In this document: positions 1-8,059 of the stretch, piece by piece
Layout of the letters: each line of letters begins with the position of its first letter
How positions within the stretch are numbered: position 1 is the first letter of the stretch
Assembly: GCA_964596065.1 (NCBI GenBank)
Contig: CAZQSM010000015.1
Span: 1-36,639, forward strand
Source of the DNA: SZUA-254 sp964596065
GTDB taxonomy: Bacteria; Bacteroidota; Ignavibacteria; UBA10030; SZUA-254
Length of the DNA: 36,639 nt
Reading direction: 5' to 3'
Notes under the pieces: model-generated
Seen by the model: only the letters and a program-made list of their open reading frames with translations
The model's database searches: none
What the model was told of the DNA's origin: nothing
Position numbers and translations under genes: made by a program

Positions 1-341
1 TCCCCCATGTCGATGTCGTAGTAAAAACCGTTCTCGATCGGGGGTCCGATGCCGAATTTCGTGCCCGGGAAGAGCGCCTCCACCGCCTCGGCCATCAGGT
101 GCGCCGAACTGTGCCAGTAGGCTGACTTGCCCCCCTGGTCTTCCCACTTCAGGATCTTCACGGACGCGGAGGCATTGATCGCCCTCGCCAGGTCCCGCAC
201 TTCACCGTCGACCTCGACCGCCAGCGCCACCTTCGCGAGCCGCGGGCTGATCCCTTCGGCGATCGCCAGCCCCGTGACACCCGCGGGGAATTGCTTCACC
301 GAGCCGTCAGGGAACCGTATGTCGATTGGCGGTGCGTTCAT
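1..341 (-). CDS. thrS: Threonine--tRNA ligase, N-terminal part (truncated by window edge)
   Basis: Charges tRNA-Thr in the cytoplasm. Only the first 113 codons are present; the gene runs off the left edge. Residues 1-64 form a TGS domain (starting MNAPPIDIRFPDGS), followed by the start of the editing (SAD) domain with the H-x3-H metal motif in HSSAHLMAEAV and the family block FGIGPPIENGFYYDID. The ATG at 339-341 fits the start of E. coli ThrS in alignment and no later start is plausible. There is no Shine-Dalgarno: a hairpin with a six-T tail ends directly at the start codon (see the terminator entry). The gene lies 56 nt downstream of tRNA-Val in the same direction, so read-through from the tRNA promoter or regulation at the hairpin is possible. 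Family assignment is secure; regulation is inferred. Confidence 0.93.
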   Translation of the reverse strand, partial: MNAPPIDIRFPDGSVKQFPAGVTGLAIAEGISPRLAKVALAVEVDGEVRDLARAINASASVKILKWEDQGGKSAYWHSSAHLMAEAVEALFPGTKFGIGPPIENGFYYDIDMG

Positions 342-364
342 AAAAAAATCGGACCTCGTCCGAT
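342..364 (-). terminator. Intrinsic-terminator-like hairpin abutting the thrS start codon
   Basis: Read on the minus strand there is a perfect 7-bp stem (ATCGGAC / GTCCGAT) with a GAG loop, followed by six T and then directly the ATG of thrS. It has every element of a rho-independent terminator. It could end the upstream tRNA transcript, or act as an attenuator of thrS because it occupies the position where a ribosome-binding site would be. Confidence 0.75.
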
Positions 365-397
365 CGCCGGGCGTTTTTGTGGATGATGAATGAATCG

Positions 398-471
<74 letters not shown>

Positions 472-488
472 TCGACGAACGACCGACG

Positions 489-574
489 TGCCGGGAGCCG
501 GAATCGAACCGGCACTCCCCTTGCGGAGAACAGGATTTTAAGTCCTGTGCGTCTACCAGTTTCGCCACCCCGGC
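489..574 (-). tRNA. tRNA-Leu (anticodon TAA)
   Basis: An 86-nt class II tRNA with a long variable arm. The acceptor GCCGGGG pairs with TCCCGGC (one G-U pair) and the discriminator is A. The anticodon stem CAGGA/TCCTG encloses the loop CTTAAAA, giving TAA (Leu). The T-arm has GGTTCGATTCC. CCA is not encoded. Confidence 0.96.
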
Positions 575-625
575 GTGTGCTTCCACGCCAATTTTCTCCA
601 GCGGAGCCCCCCTCGCTGACCGATG

Positions 626-697
626 AGGCGCCGGGCGGATTCGAACCGCCGCATAAAGGTTTTGCAGACCTCTCCCTTACCACTTGGGTACGGCGCC
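626..697 (-). tRNA. tRNA-Cys (anticodon GCA)
   Basis: A 72-nt tRNA. The acceptor GGCGCCG pairs with CGGCGCC and the discriminator is T, as expected for cysteine tRNAs. The anticodon loop CTGCAAA gives GCA. The T-arm has GGTTCGAATCC. CCA is not encoded. It lies between tRNA-Leu and tRNA-Gly in one transcription direction. Confidence 0.96.
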
Positions 698-816
698 ATA
701 AAAAACAAAAATAAAGCCCCGACGCCTGGTGTATCGGTGGTGGGCGGCGGAGCGAATGATCGAGCAACCACAAAAGCCCGCGTATCATGTCAATGCCGCC
801 TTTTCGGGCGGCGTCG

Positions 817-889
817 AGCGGGAAACGGGATTCGAACCCGCGACATTCACCTTGGCAAGGTGACGCTCTACCAGCTGAGCTATTCCCGC
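817..889 (-). tRNA. tRNA-Gly (anticodon GCC)
   Basis: A 73-nt tRNA. The acceptor GCGGGAA pairs with TTCCCGC and the discriminator is T. The anticodon loop TTGCCAA gives GCC. The T-arm has GGTTCGAATCC. It is the first tRNA of the cluster and follows a promoter 13 nt upstream. The 119-nt spacer to tRNA-Cys contains a small GCCGCC/GGCGGC hairpin near 795-812 that lacks a T tract. Confidence 0.96.
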
Positions 890-902
890 AAACGTGACCG
901 TG

Positions 903-931
903 AATATAGTAAAATATTTACCATCCTGCAA
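903..931 (-). promoter_or_regulatory. Sigma-70-type promoter of the tRNA cluster
   Basis: On the minus strand there is TTGCAG (926-931), a 17-bp AT-rich spacer and TATATT (903-908), ending 13 nt before the 5' end of tRNA-Gly. Position and spacing are those of a stable-RNA promoter. Confidence 0.7.
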
Positions 932-985
932 GGTTTTCCCGATTTTCAACCCATCGGTGCGTCTCCCGGATTCGGGATGGGTGAC

Positions 986-1003
986 ATCCGGATCGGTCCG
1001 GAT
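986..1003. other. Perfect hairpin between greA and the tRNA cluster
   Basis: A 7-bp inverted repeat ATCCGGA/TCCGGAT with a TCGG loop lies in the 208-bp gap between greA and tRNA-Gly. There is no T tract on either side, so it is at best a weak or Rho-assisted terminator of greA. Nothing else was recognised in this gap apart from the tRNA promoter. Confidence 0.4.
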
Positions 1004-1097
1004 CTCTGACCGGAAGAATGTGAGTTGTGCCGTTTCAGTGGGATGCCCGGGAAGATCTCATGGTGGGACCACAGTAGGGGACCCGGGCCGACCCGGA

Positions 1098-1589
1098 TTA
1101 TCTGCTGATTTCGAGAATTTTATACTCCAGGGTGCCCGCCGGGACGTTGATTTTCACCTTTTCCCCCGTTTTACGTCCCATGAGCCCCTTCCCGAGCGGA
1201 GAGGTCACCGAAATTTTGTTCTTCTCAAAATCAGCCTCCTCCGGGGAGACGAGGATATATTCGACTTTCTCCTTCGATTTCAGGTCCTGCAGGGTGATCC
1301 GGGAGAGTATGTAGATTTTGTCATTGGGCAGGTCTTTACTTTCAATGATGCGTGTCCGGGCCAGTGTATTCTCGAGCTTAGCGATGCGAAGCTCGAGGTG
1401 TTGTTGAGCCTCTTTTGCGGCATCGTACTCCGCGTTCTCGGAGAGGTCCCCGTGGCTCCTCGCCTCGCCGATCTTGGCCGCCATATCGGCACGGCCCTTG
1501 ACCTTGAGTTCGCGGAGTTCCTGTTCGAGCTCCACGATCCGTTCCCTGGTCAGGTAAACGATACCATTCGCTTTCCCCGCATCCGACAT
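1098..1589 (-). CDS. greA: Transcription elongation factor GreA
   Basis: Enters the secondary channel of stalled, backtracked RNA polymerase and stimulates cleavage of the extruded transcript. The 163 residues match the usual length of about 158. The N-terminal coiled coil (roughly 10-80) carries the GreA signature HGDLSENAEYDAAKE with the acidic tip, and the C-terminal FKBP-like domain ends in a typical PAGTLEYKILEI strand. The ATG start has AGGAAA about 12 nt upstream. A TACAAT box at 1616-1621, with no convincing -35, could be its -10. The gene sits just after the terminator of the ribBA operon, so it is probably transcribed on its own. Confidence 0.96.
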   Translation of the reverse strand: MSDAGKANGIVYLTRERIVELEQELRELKVKGRADMAAKIGEARSHGDLSENAEYDAAKEAQQHLELRIAKLENTLARTRIIESKDLPNDKIYILSRITLQDLKSKEKVEYILVSPEEADFEKNKISVTSPLGKGLMGRKTGEKVKINVPAGTLEYKILEISR

Positions 1590-1632
1590 AATCGAGCCGT
1601 TTCCTGAATGACGTGATTGTATGCGCTTCCGG

Positions 1633-1667
1633 TAAAAAGAAAAGCCATCACCCGGAGAGTGACGGCT
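1633..1667 (-). terminator. Intrinsic terminator of the ribBA operon
   Basis: On the minus strand a 9-bp stem AGCCGTCAC/GTGATGGCT (one G-U pair, 7-nt loop) is followed by TTTTCTTTTT, 48 nt after the ribBA stop codon. Confidence 0.85.
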
Positions 1668-1714
1668 GGATTAAAATCATCCTTATTTCAATGTATAGGA
1701 TACATTTTTAAAAA

Positions 1715-2953
1715 TCAAGTGGAATGTTCGCCCCCTTTTTTCCCGAACAGGAGCAGATGGCCCATTTTATCCCGCTTGGTCTCCAGATATTTCTCGTTCA
1801 TCTCGTGGGATTGAGTCTCCAGGGGCACCCGTTCGACGATCTCGAGCCCGTACCCGTGGAGCCCGACCACCTTCTTGGGGTTGTTCGTCATCAGCTTGAT
1901 TTTTCCCACGCCGAGGTCCCTCAGGATCTGGGCGCCGATGCCGTAATCCCGGAGGTCGGGCCGGAAACCGAGTTTCTCGTTCGCCTCGACCGTATCGAGC
2001 CCCTCTTCCTGCAGCTGATAGGCCCTGATCTTGTTCGCCAGCCCGATTCCGCGGCCCTCCTGCCGCATGTACAACACGACACCCCGACCCTCCTCCGAGA
2101 TCATCCGCAATGCTGCCTGCAGCTGGTCGCTGCAATCGCACCGCAACGAACCGAAGACGTCTCCCGTCAGGCACTCCGAATGGACCCGGACCAGCACCGG
2201 TTCCTCCGGCCGGAACTCACCAGCCACGATCGCAACGTGTTCCTTCCTGTCGGTCTCGCTTTTGTACAGGTGGATCCGGAAGGTCCCGTATTTCGTGGGG
2301 AGCTTCGTGGTCGCGAGCTTCTGGATAAGCTTCTCCCGCTGCATCCGGTATTCGATGATTTCCCGGACGGAAACGATGCGCATGTTGAAGGTGGAGGCGA
2401 GTTTCTTCAATTCCGGGAGGCGCGCCATGTCGCCCTTCGCGTCCATGATCTCGCAGATGACACCCGCCGGATAGAGGCCGGCGATGTCGCAGAGGTCGAC
2501 GACGGCCTCGGTGTGGCCGGCCCTCCTGAGCACCCCTCCACGCATCGCGCGGAGCGGAAATATGTGGCCGGGGCGCGCGAGGTCGCTCGGCTTCGTCTCT
2601 GGCGATATCAGCGCCCGGATCGTGGCCGAGCGGTCGGATGCCGAAACCCCGGTCGTCGTGCCATGGATGTAGTCGACCGACACCGTGAACGACGTTTCGT
2701 GCAGCGACGTGTTGCTCTCGACCATCGGCCCGAGGGAGAGTTCATCGGCGCGCTGCGCGGTGAGGGCGGCGCAGATGATCCCCCGCCCGTGGAGGCTCAT
2801 GAAATTGATGACCTCCGGGGTGCACTTTTCCGCGGGGATGAACAGGTCCCCTTCGTTTTCACGGTCTTCGTCGTCGACGACGATGATCGTCCGACCCGCG
2901 CGGATTTCCTCGACCGCCTCGCCGATGGCGGAGCGTTTCACGCTCTCAGGCAC
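1715..2953 (-). CDS. ribBA: Bifunctional DHBP synthase / GTP cyclohydrolase II
   Basis: Supplies both precursors of riboflavin: dihydroxybutanone phosphate from ribulose 5-phosphate, and the pyrimidine from GTP. In 412 residues, the RibB domain (about 1-205) shows DDEDRENEGDLF, RPGHIFPL and GHTEA. The RibA domain (about 212-400) shows the zinc-cysteine block ECLTGDVFGSLRCDCSDQL, RQEGRGIGL and MTNNPKKV. The start is GTG at 2953, 4 nt after the yajC stop, with GGGGAG roughly 15 nt upstream; a second in-frame GTG four codons later is possible. No FMN riboswitch was seen: the gene is the last of an operon with tgt and yajC and is followed by an intrinsic terminator. Confidence 0.96.
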   Translation of the reverse strand: MPESVKRSAIGEAVEEIRAGRTIIVVDDEDRENEGDLFIPAEKCTPEVINFMSLHGRGIICAALTAQRADELSLGPMVESNTSLHETSFTVSVDYIHGTTTGVSASDRSATIRALISPETKPSDLARPGHIFPLRAMRGGVLRRAGHTEAVVDLCDIAGLYPAGVICEIMDAKGDMARLPELKKLASTFNMRIVSVREIIEYRMQREKLIQKLATTKLPTKYGTFRIHLYKSETDRKEHVAIVAGEFRPEEPVLVRVHSECLTGDVFGSLRCDCSDQLQAALRMISEEGRGVVLYMRQEGRGIGLANKIRAYQLQEEGLDTVEANEKLGFRPDLRDYGIGAQILRDLGVGKIKLMTNNPKKVVGLHGYGLEIVERVPLETQSHEMNEKYLETKRDKMGHLLLFGKKGGEHST

Positions 2954-2957
2954 GGGA

Positions 2958-3287
2958 TCAGGCCGTCTCCCCTTCCGCCGACCGGGTCACGGCGGAAATC
3001 GCGGATTTTTCAAGTTTCACCTTGACGTTGTCGGCGATCTGGATGAGGAGGGTCTTCTCCTCGACGCCCAGGACCGTGGCGTGGAGGCCTCCGACGGTCG
3101 TGATCTTATCCCCCTTCTTCACGCTCTCAAGGAGCTTCTGCCGCTCCTTCTGACGCTTCTGCTGCGGACGGAGGATCATGAAGTAAAAAATGAGGATGAT
3201 GAGGGAGAACATGACCAGCGTGCTGACCATGCTTCCGCCGTCGTTCCCGCCCTGCGGGGCCATCAACAGGATGAATTGTTCGATCAA
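2958..3287 (-). CDS. yajC: Preprotein translocase accessory subunit YajC (TTG start)
   Basis: A small inner-membrane partner of SecDF in protein export. With the start used here it has 109 residues: a short periplasmic N-terminus, one transmembrane helix (MVSTLVMFSLIILIFYFMIL) followed by the family motif RPQQKRQKE, and a KOW-like beta domain (KKGDKITTVGGLHATV). The start is TTG at 3285-3287, because AGGAGG (3293-3298) lies 5 nt upstream; an upstream in-frame ATG at 3368 would run into tgt and has no such site. The spacer after the tgt stop holds a (CA)7 microsatellite. secD and secF are not in the window. Confidence 0.92.
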   Translation of the reverse strand: MIEQFILLMAPQGGNDGGSMVSTLVMFSLIILIFYFMILRPQQKRQKERQKLLESVKKGDKITTVGGLHATVLGVEEKTLLIQIADNVKVKLEKSAISAVTRSAEGETA

Positions 3288-3302
3288 GGATACCTCCTGG
3301 TA

Positions 3303-3316
3303 GTGTGTGTGTGTGT
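3303..3316. repeat. (GT)7 microsatellite between tgt and yajC
   Basis: Seven GT units (CA on the coding strand). The repeat overlaps the first base of the tgt stop codon complement and ends a few bases before the yajC Shine-Dalgarno. Slippage would change only the tgt-yajC spacing. Confidence 0.8.
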
Positions 3317-4440
3317 TATTGTCGCGTCCCCGCGAGGGAACGCAGTTGTTCAGTTTTCCAGGGGGCAAACGTCCCCCGGATGATCTGCTCTCTCGCCGCG
3401 ACCATCAACCACCGGTAATACCAGAGGTTGTGGATCGTGACGAGTGTCAGGCCGAGCACCTCCCTGACCATGAACAGGTGCCGGATATACGCCCGCGTGA
3501 ACGTACCGCAGGCGTAACAGCCGCACGAATCGTCGAGCGGGAAGAATTCGTCCGCGTGGCGCGCGTTCGTGATGGTCAACGGTCCGTGCCGCGTGAACGC
3601 CATGGCATTGCGCCCGTTCCGGGTCGGAAGGACGCAATCGAACATGTCCACCCCTCGTTCCACCGCTTCGAGAAGGTTCGCCGGCGTGCCGACGCCCATC
3701 AGGTACCGGGGGGAACCCGAGGGGATCCGCCGGACGCACAACTCGATCATCCCGTACATCACCCCCGCCGGTTCTCCCACCGCGAGGCCGCCGATCGCGT
3801 AACCGTCGAAGCCCATCTCCACGATCGCGCCGATCGACCGCTCCCTGATGGTGGGATACGTGGAACCCTGTGCGATCCCGAACAACGCCTGGTCGTAGCC
3901 ATAGAGCCCCGCTCCCGACCGCGCCTCCGCCCGCGACCGTGACGCCCAATCGAGCGTCCTCCGGTTCGATTCGTCCGCGTACCGTTCGTCGCAGGGGAAC
4001 GGCGGGCATTCGTCGAGTACCATCATGATATCTGACCCGAGCGACCGCTGCGTCCGGACGACGCTCTCCGGCGTGAAGCGATGGCTCGAGCCGTCAAGGT
4101 GGGACTGGAACGTGACCCCGTCGTCATCCACCCTCCGGAGTCTGGCCAGACTGTACACCTGGAATCCACCGCTGTCAGTGAGTATCGGCTTCTTCCAACC
4201 GGAAAATTCCTGCAGTCCGCCTGCGGCCGATATGACTCCCGTACCGGGGCGGAGGTACAGATGATACGTGTTCCCGAGTATCATCTCGACCCCCATATCG
4301 GCGAGATCCCGCGGGGTGACCGCCTTGACCGCGCCCTGGGTACCCACAGGCATGAAGACCGGCGTGTGCACCGACCCATGCCCGGTTTCCATCACCCCGG
4401 CCCGGGCTTCGCCGGAGGTGCATTCAACTCTGAAATTCAT
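3316..4440 (-). CDS. tgt: Queuine tRNA-ribosyltransferase
   Basis: Exchanges G34 of GUN-anticodon tRNAs for preQ1 in queuosine synthesis. The 374 residues are full length for bacterial TGT. Visible motifs are LGNTYHLYLRPG, the active-site TDSGGFQ, GIAQGS, GGLAVGE, the nucleophile region FDCVLPTRNGRNA and the zinc site CGCYAC followed by a distal histidine (TIHN). The ATG at 4440 has no Shine-Dalgarno but matches the family N-terminus. It lies 57 nt after the VanZ-like gene and 28 nt before yajC. A tgt-yajC pairing is common in bacteria and supports a shared operon. No preQ1 riboswitch was seen. Confidence 0.97.
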   Translation of the reverse strand: MNFRVECTSGEARAGVMETGHGSVHTPVFMPVGTQGAVKAVTPRDLADMGVEMILGNTYHLYLRPGTGVISAAGGLQEFSGWKKPILTDSGGFQVYSLARLRRVDDDGVTFQSHLDGSSHRFTPESVVRTQRSLGSDIMMVLDECPPFPCDERYADESNRRTLDWASRSRAEARSGAGLYGYDQALFGIAQGSTYPTIRERSIGAIVEMGFDGYAIGGLAVGEPAGVMYGMIELCVRRIPSGSPRYLMGVGTPANLLEAVERGVDMFDCVLPTRNGRNAMAFTRHGPLTITNARHADEFFPLDDSCGCYACGTFTRAYIRHLFMVREVLGLTLVTIHNLWYYRWLMVAAREQIIRGTFAPWKTEQLRSLAGTRQ

Positions 4441-4497
4441 TAAAAATAACGAAATGCGGGACGAGAAACAAAATGTGGGCGTGGAGACGGGTCAGGA

Positions 4498-4908
4498 TCA
4501 GGTTTTTTGTGATTGACCGCGTCGGGCTGCCATGAAATTTGATACCGCGAGAATGCCCCCCGCCAGGACGCCGCCTGCAACGTCCGCGAGGAGGTCTTTT
4601 CCATCGACGGAACGGCCGGGTGTGTATGCCTGATGCAGTTCATCGAAAATGCCGTACCCTATGACGATGACGAGCATCATCCACACCCGCCTGAAGCTGA
4701 AAATGGAGGGTGCCGGCCCCCGGTGGAGGGCGCGATAGACGAGCAGTCCAAAAACGAAGAAAATCAAGGCGTGAACCAGTTTATCGTACCTGTGCAACAG
4801 CCACCAATGGTCTCTGCCCGTCGGGATGGAAGAGGCGATAAAGATGCACACCCCCCAGAGGATTGCGGGTAGTTGATACCTGAAAAAGGAGCTCCTACTC
4901 TGGTTCAA
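4498..4908 (-). CDS. VanZ-like family membrane protein
   Basis: A 136-residue integral membrane protein with about four predicted helices. It has the family's conserved polar positions: DKLVHALIFF in the second helix region and DELHQAYTPGRSVDGKD before the last helix, matching the DExxQ...PGRxxDxxD pattern. Biochemical function is not known for most members; the name comes from a glycopeptide-resistance accessory gene, and no vancomycin cluster is present here. Its ATG overlaps the end of the upstream NAD(P)HX repair gene by 4 bp (ATGA), implying translational coupling. Single-domain VanZ proteins of this length are common in Bacteroidota. Confidence 0.85.
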   Translation of the reverse strand: MNQSRSSFFRYQLPAILWGVCIFIASSIPTGRDHWWLLHRYDKLVHALIFFVFGLLVYRALHRGPAPSIFSFRRVWMMLVIVIGYGIFDELHQAYTPGRSVDGKDLLADVAGGVLAGGILAVSNFMAARRGQSQKT

Positions 4909-6485
4909 GCGTGGGGATTAATAGTTTGTAATTTAAAGAGATAAGGAATTTCATTCAACAAGTCTCTTGCGGTAATACCCCTGTAGCCGATCCTGTTTGC
5001 CGCCATGTCTCCAGCCTGACCGTGCAGCGAGACACCCGCATACGCCGCCGCCGCCGCCTTCCCTGACTCCGCCCAAAGGGCCGCAATCATCCCTGAAAGC
5101 AGATCCCCCATCCCTGCGGACGACATCCCGGGGTTGCCGCCCTGATTAATATATACTTTTCCCGCCGGATCAGCTACCAATGTCGGTGCGCCCTTTAAAA
5201 CAAGGTGAATTTTCTTCGATTTCGCAAAAGACCGGGCACGTTCCACCCTCCCCGCCTCGATCCGATCCACGCTTAAACCTGTCAGCCGTGAAAACTCGCC
5301 CGCGTGTGGTGTCAGGATACACGTATTCCGGCGGAGAATGCCCCACAAGGCCTTATCTTCCGCGATGAGAGTCAAGCCGTCCGCGTCGATTAAAAGCTGC
5401 TTTCCGGTCAATTTAAGGAGATTTTTAAGAAGGGACCTTGTCCCCTCGCTTCTGCCGATTCCCGGTCCCACGACCAGGACATCCGCCCACTGCAATTCCC
5501 GTTCGAGCGACTCGAGGGTTGTCTCACAGAATGTCCCGTCGATCGTTTCCGGAACGGGTTTGACGATCACCTCGGTCAATTTTTTTGAGAGGATCGGGTA
5601 GATCGAGAGGGGGACCGCGAGGACCACCACCCCCGCCCCCGATTTCAACGCCGCCGAGGCCGTCAATGCGGCGGCTCCGGTGTATCCGACCGATCCGGCG
5701 AGGATGAGAATTTTCCCGGCCGAGTGTTTGTGGGAATTCAAGGGACGGGCCGGCAGCGCGAGGTAGGCGTCGGCGGGGGTCACCCTGCGGATCCAGGCAC
5801 CCGCAGGCGGGCGGGGAGGAAGGGAAATTCCAAGCCCCGCGACGATGATCTCCCCGCACACCGACGGACCCTGGCCGACCAGCAGTCCGGCCTTCAGCGC
5901 GCCCATCGTGACCGTGGACGTCGCGCGGACGCAGGGGCCCGCGAAGGTGCCGTTGTCGGCGTCGAGTCCGGACGGGATGTCGACCGCGATCACCGGGGCT
6001 CGCTGATCGTTGATCCACGAGACGGCCTTCAGTGCTCCCCCGGTAAGCCTGCCGTGAAAGCCGGTGCCGAATATCGCGTCGACAACGACCGATGTTCCCT
6101 GCTTCCCCGCGATGTTCCGGGCAGCAGGGTCGGAAACGATCTCCAATCTGCCACGCACGCCCGTACCGGTCCGGAGCCTGGTGAGGATCGCGTGATTCAA
6201 CCGGGTTTCCCCGCGCAGGCGGGCGGGCCGGCCGAGAAGGATGACCCTGACGCTGGCGCCCATCCCGATGAGGTGGCGCGCGGCCACGAGCCCGTCCCCC
6301 CCGTTATTCCCGGTGCCGCAGACGATCGTGGCGGAATTGAGCCCGGCCCGACGCATCGATTCGAAGGCCACCGCGGCGACCCTGCGTCCGGCGTTCTCCA
6401 TCAGCAACGAGTCGGGGATGCCGTATCGCCGGACGGCGTACCGGTCGATGGACCGCATGCCCGCCGCCGTGACGACGAGATCCAC
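4905..6485 (-). CDS. nnr: Bifunctional NAD(P)HX epimerase / ADP-dependent dehydratase
   Basis: Repairs hydrated NADH and NADPH. The N-terminal epimerase domain (about 1-220) shows CGTGNNGGDGLVAARHL and IPSGLDADNG. The C-terminal ribokinase-like dehydratase (about 240-515) shows GSVGYTGAAALTASAALKSG, TPHAGEFSRLTG and the nucleotide-binding GNPGMSSAGMGDLLSGM. The 526 residues match fused bacterial Nnr (YjeF) proteins. The start follows the nuoN stop by 4 nt, and the end overlaps the VanZ-like gene by 4 bp, so it belongs to the nuoN-to-ribBA operon. Placing NAD(P)H repair next to a complex I subunit may be functional or accidental. Confidence 0.95.
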   Translation of the reverse strand: MDLVVTAAGMRSIDRYAVRRYGIPDSLLMENAGRRVAAVAFESMRRAGLNSATIVCGTGNNGGDGLVAARHLIGMGASVRVILLGRPARLRGETRLNHAILTRLRTGTGVRGRLEIVSDPAARNIAGKQGTSVVVDAIFGTGFHGRLTGGALKAVSWINDQRAPVIAVDIPSGLDADNGTFAGPCVRATSTVTMGALKAGLLVGQGPSVCGEIIVAGLGISLPPRPPAGAWIRRVTPADAYLALPARPLNSHKHSAGKILILAGSVGYTGAAALTASAALKSGAGVVVLAVPLSIYPILSKKLTEVIVKPVPETIDGTFCETTLESLERELQWADVLVVGPGIGRSEGTRSLLKNLLKLTGKQLLIDADGLTLIAEDKALWGILRRNTCILTPHAGEFSRLTGLSVDRIEAGRVERARSFAKSKKIHLVLKGAPTLVADPAGKVYINQGGNPGMSSAGMGDLLSGMIAALWAESGKAAAAAYAGVSLHGQAGDMAANRIGYRGITARDLLNEIPYLFKLQTINPHA

Positions 6486-6489
6486 CCCG

Positions 6490-7893
6490 TTACCGGAAAT
6501 TATTGATGAGGGCGATGATCGACGACGGGAGGACGCCTGTCTGGAGATTGATCACCGCGGCCGCGGCAAGGGCCGCGATGGCGAGGGCCGGCACCGGCTC
6601 CGCCGCCGGGCGATCGCTCTCCTCGAAAAACATCACCATCACAAGCCTGAGGTAATAATACAGGCCGGCGAGGCTCGCGAGAACGCCGAGAATCGCCAGC
6701 CAGGTGAGCCCGGTTTCGATCGCGGCGACGAAGACGAAATATTTTCCGAAGAAACCGCCGAACGGCGGGACCCCCGCCAGCGAGAAGAGGAACATCGCCA
6801 TCAGTCCGGCCAGGAGCGGGTTTCGTGCCGAAAGTCCGGCGTAATCCCCGATGGTCAGGTTGCCGTCGTCCTTCTCCTCGAGCACGGAGACGATGCCCCA
6901 GGCACCGAGGTTCATGAAGAGGTACGAGATAAGGTAGAATGACACGCCGTCGCGACCGGTGTCTGAACCGGCGGCGATGCCGATGAGCATGTACCCCGCG
7001 TGCGCGATGCTCGAGTAGGCCAGCATCCGTTTGACGTTCTGTTGCGCCAGGGCGAGAATGTTCCCGACGATCATCGAGCCCGCGGCGAGGAACGCCACGA
7101 TGTCCCTCAGCTGGTCGGCGTCCACCGCCGCCCTCCTGGAAAACACGAGGAGCAGGACCGAGAAGGCCGCGGTCTTCGCGCCGGTGGCCATGAACGCCGT
7201 GACGGGCGTCGGGGCCCCCTGGTAGACGTCGGGTATCCACATGTGGAACGGAAACGCCCCCACCTTGAAGGCGAACCCGCCGAGGAGGAGTATCACGCCC
7301 GCCCAGAAGAGGAGCGGTTGTCCCGGTGTCTGCATGCGCCCGACGAGCGTGTCGATCGAGAGGCTTCCGGTCGATCCGTAGATGAGGGCGATCCCGTAGA
7401 GGATGAACCCGCTGATGAAGGCGCCGAGAAGGAAATATTTCAATGAGGCTTCGTTCCCGGCCACCCGTCTCCGGACGTATCCCGCGAGGACGTAGAGGCA
7501 GATCGACATCAGTTCGAGGCCGAGGAAGAGCATCACGAGGTCCTTCGCCACCGCCATGAGCATCATCCCGCCCACCGAAAAGAGGACCATCAGGTAAAAC
7601 TCTCCCTGCACCCCCCCTCCGCGGCGGAGGTAATCGCGGGAGAAGATGACCGCGAGCAGCGCCGAGACGACGATGATCAGGCAGAAGAGGCCGCCGGGGG
7701 TGGTCACGGCGGGGAGCCCGGTCAGGGGGGTAAGTCCCGGGAATATGAGCAGGCCCGTTCCGGCCAGTCCCAGGACGCTGGTCCAGTAACTGAACGGCTC
7801 CGCCCTGCTGAGCACGCACTCGGAGATGAGCACGAGGATTCCCACCAGGGAGATGGAGATGAGCGGAAGGATGATCGCATGGTCGAGGGACAT
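6490..7893 (-). CDS. nuoN: NADH-quinone oxidoreductase subunit N
   Basis: An antiporter-like proton-translocating subunit of the complex I membrane arm. It has 467 residues and about 14 transmembrane helices. Conserved charged residues lie in LGLELMSICLYVLAGY (helix 5 glutamate), AFKVGAFPFHMWIPDVYQGAPTPV, NVKRMLAYSSIAHAGYMLIG and GVPPFGGFFGKYFVF. The ATG at 7893 lacks a Shine-Dalgarno. It is the first gene of an operon continuing into nnr. Its normal neighbours nuoJ-M lie at 15.0-19.4 kb, separated by unrelated genes and an assembly gap. A CATAAT box at 7954-7959 might be its -10, but no good -35 goes with it. Confidence 0.96.
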   Translation of the reverse strand: MSLDHAIILPLISISLVGILVLISECVLSRAEPFSYWTSVLGLAGTGLLIFPGLTPLTGLPAVTTPGGLFCLIIVVSALLAVIFSRDYLRRGGGVQGEFYLMVLFSVGGMMLMAVAKDLVMLFLGLELMSICLYVLAGYVRRRVAGNEASLKYFLLGAFISGFILYGIALIYGSTGSLSIDTLVGRMQTPGQPLLFWAGVILLLGGFAFKVGAFPFHMWIPDVYQGAPTPVTAFMATGAKTAAFSVLLLVFSRRAAVDADQLRDIVAFLAAGSMIVGNILALAQQNVKRMLAYSSIAHAGYMLIGIAAGSDTGRDGVSFYLISYLFMNLGAWGIVSVLEEKDDGNLTIGDYAGLSARNPLLAGLMAMFLFSLAGVPPFGGFFGKYFVFVAAIETGLTWLAILGVLASLAGLYYYLRLVMVMFFEESDRPAAEPVPALAIAALAAAAVINLQTGVLPSSIIALINNFR

Positions 7894-7985
7894 CGGAATG
7901 GCCAGGGTGATATCGGAGCCGCAAACGCGATGGAAACCGACGATTTGCCTGAAATTATGAATTTTTCAGACAAGAAACAACGCAG

Positions 7986-8031
7986 AAAAAAAAGAGCATC
8001 CTGCCGGTCATCCAATCCCGACAGAATGCTC
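7986..8031 (-). terminator. Strong intrinsic terminator after the T9SS-exported protein gene
   Basis: On the minus strand a 14-bp stem (left arm GAGCATTCTGTCGG, with two G-U pairs) and a 10-nt loop are followed by eight T. It lies 29 nt past the stop codon and insulates nuoN from upstream transcription. The rest of 7894-7985 is only the nuoN leader. Confidence 0.92.
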
Positions 8032-8059
8032 CGAGGTAGCTGCCTCCCGAACGATGAAC

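Noticed and set aside
3288..3368. N-terminal extension of YajC by 27 residues from an upstream ATG
   Set aside because: It would overlap tgt and translate the CA microsatellite; AGGAGG points clearly to the TTG at 3285-3287.
4441..4497. A preQ1 or other riboswitch before tgt, or an FMN riboswitch before ribBA
   Set aside because: The intergenic spaces are too short (57 and 4 nt) and no conserved elements were seen.
4498..4908. Vancomycin resistance role for the VanZ-like gene
   Set aside because: There are no vanHAX or vanRS genes; VanZ-like proteins are widespread and mostly unrelated to glycopeptide resistance.
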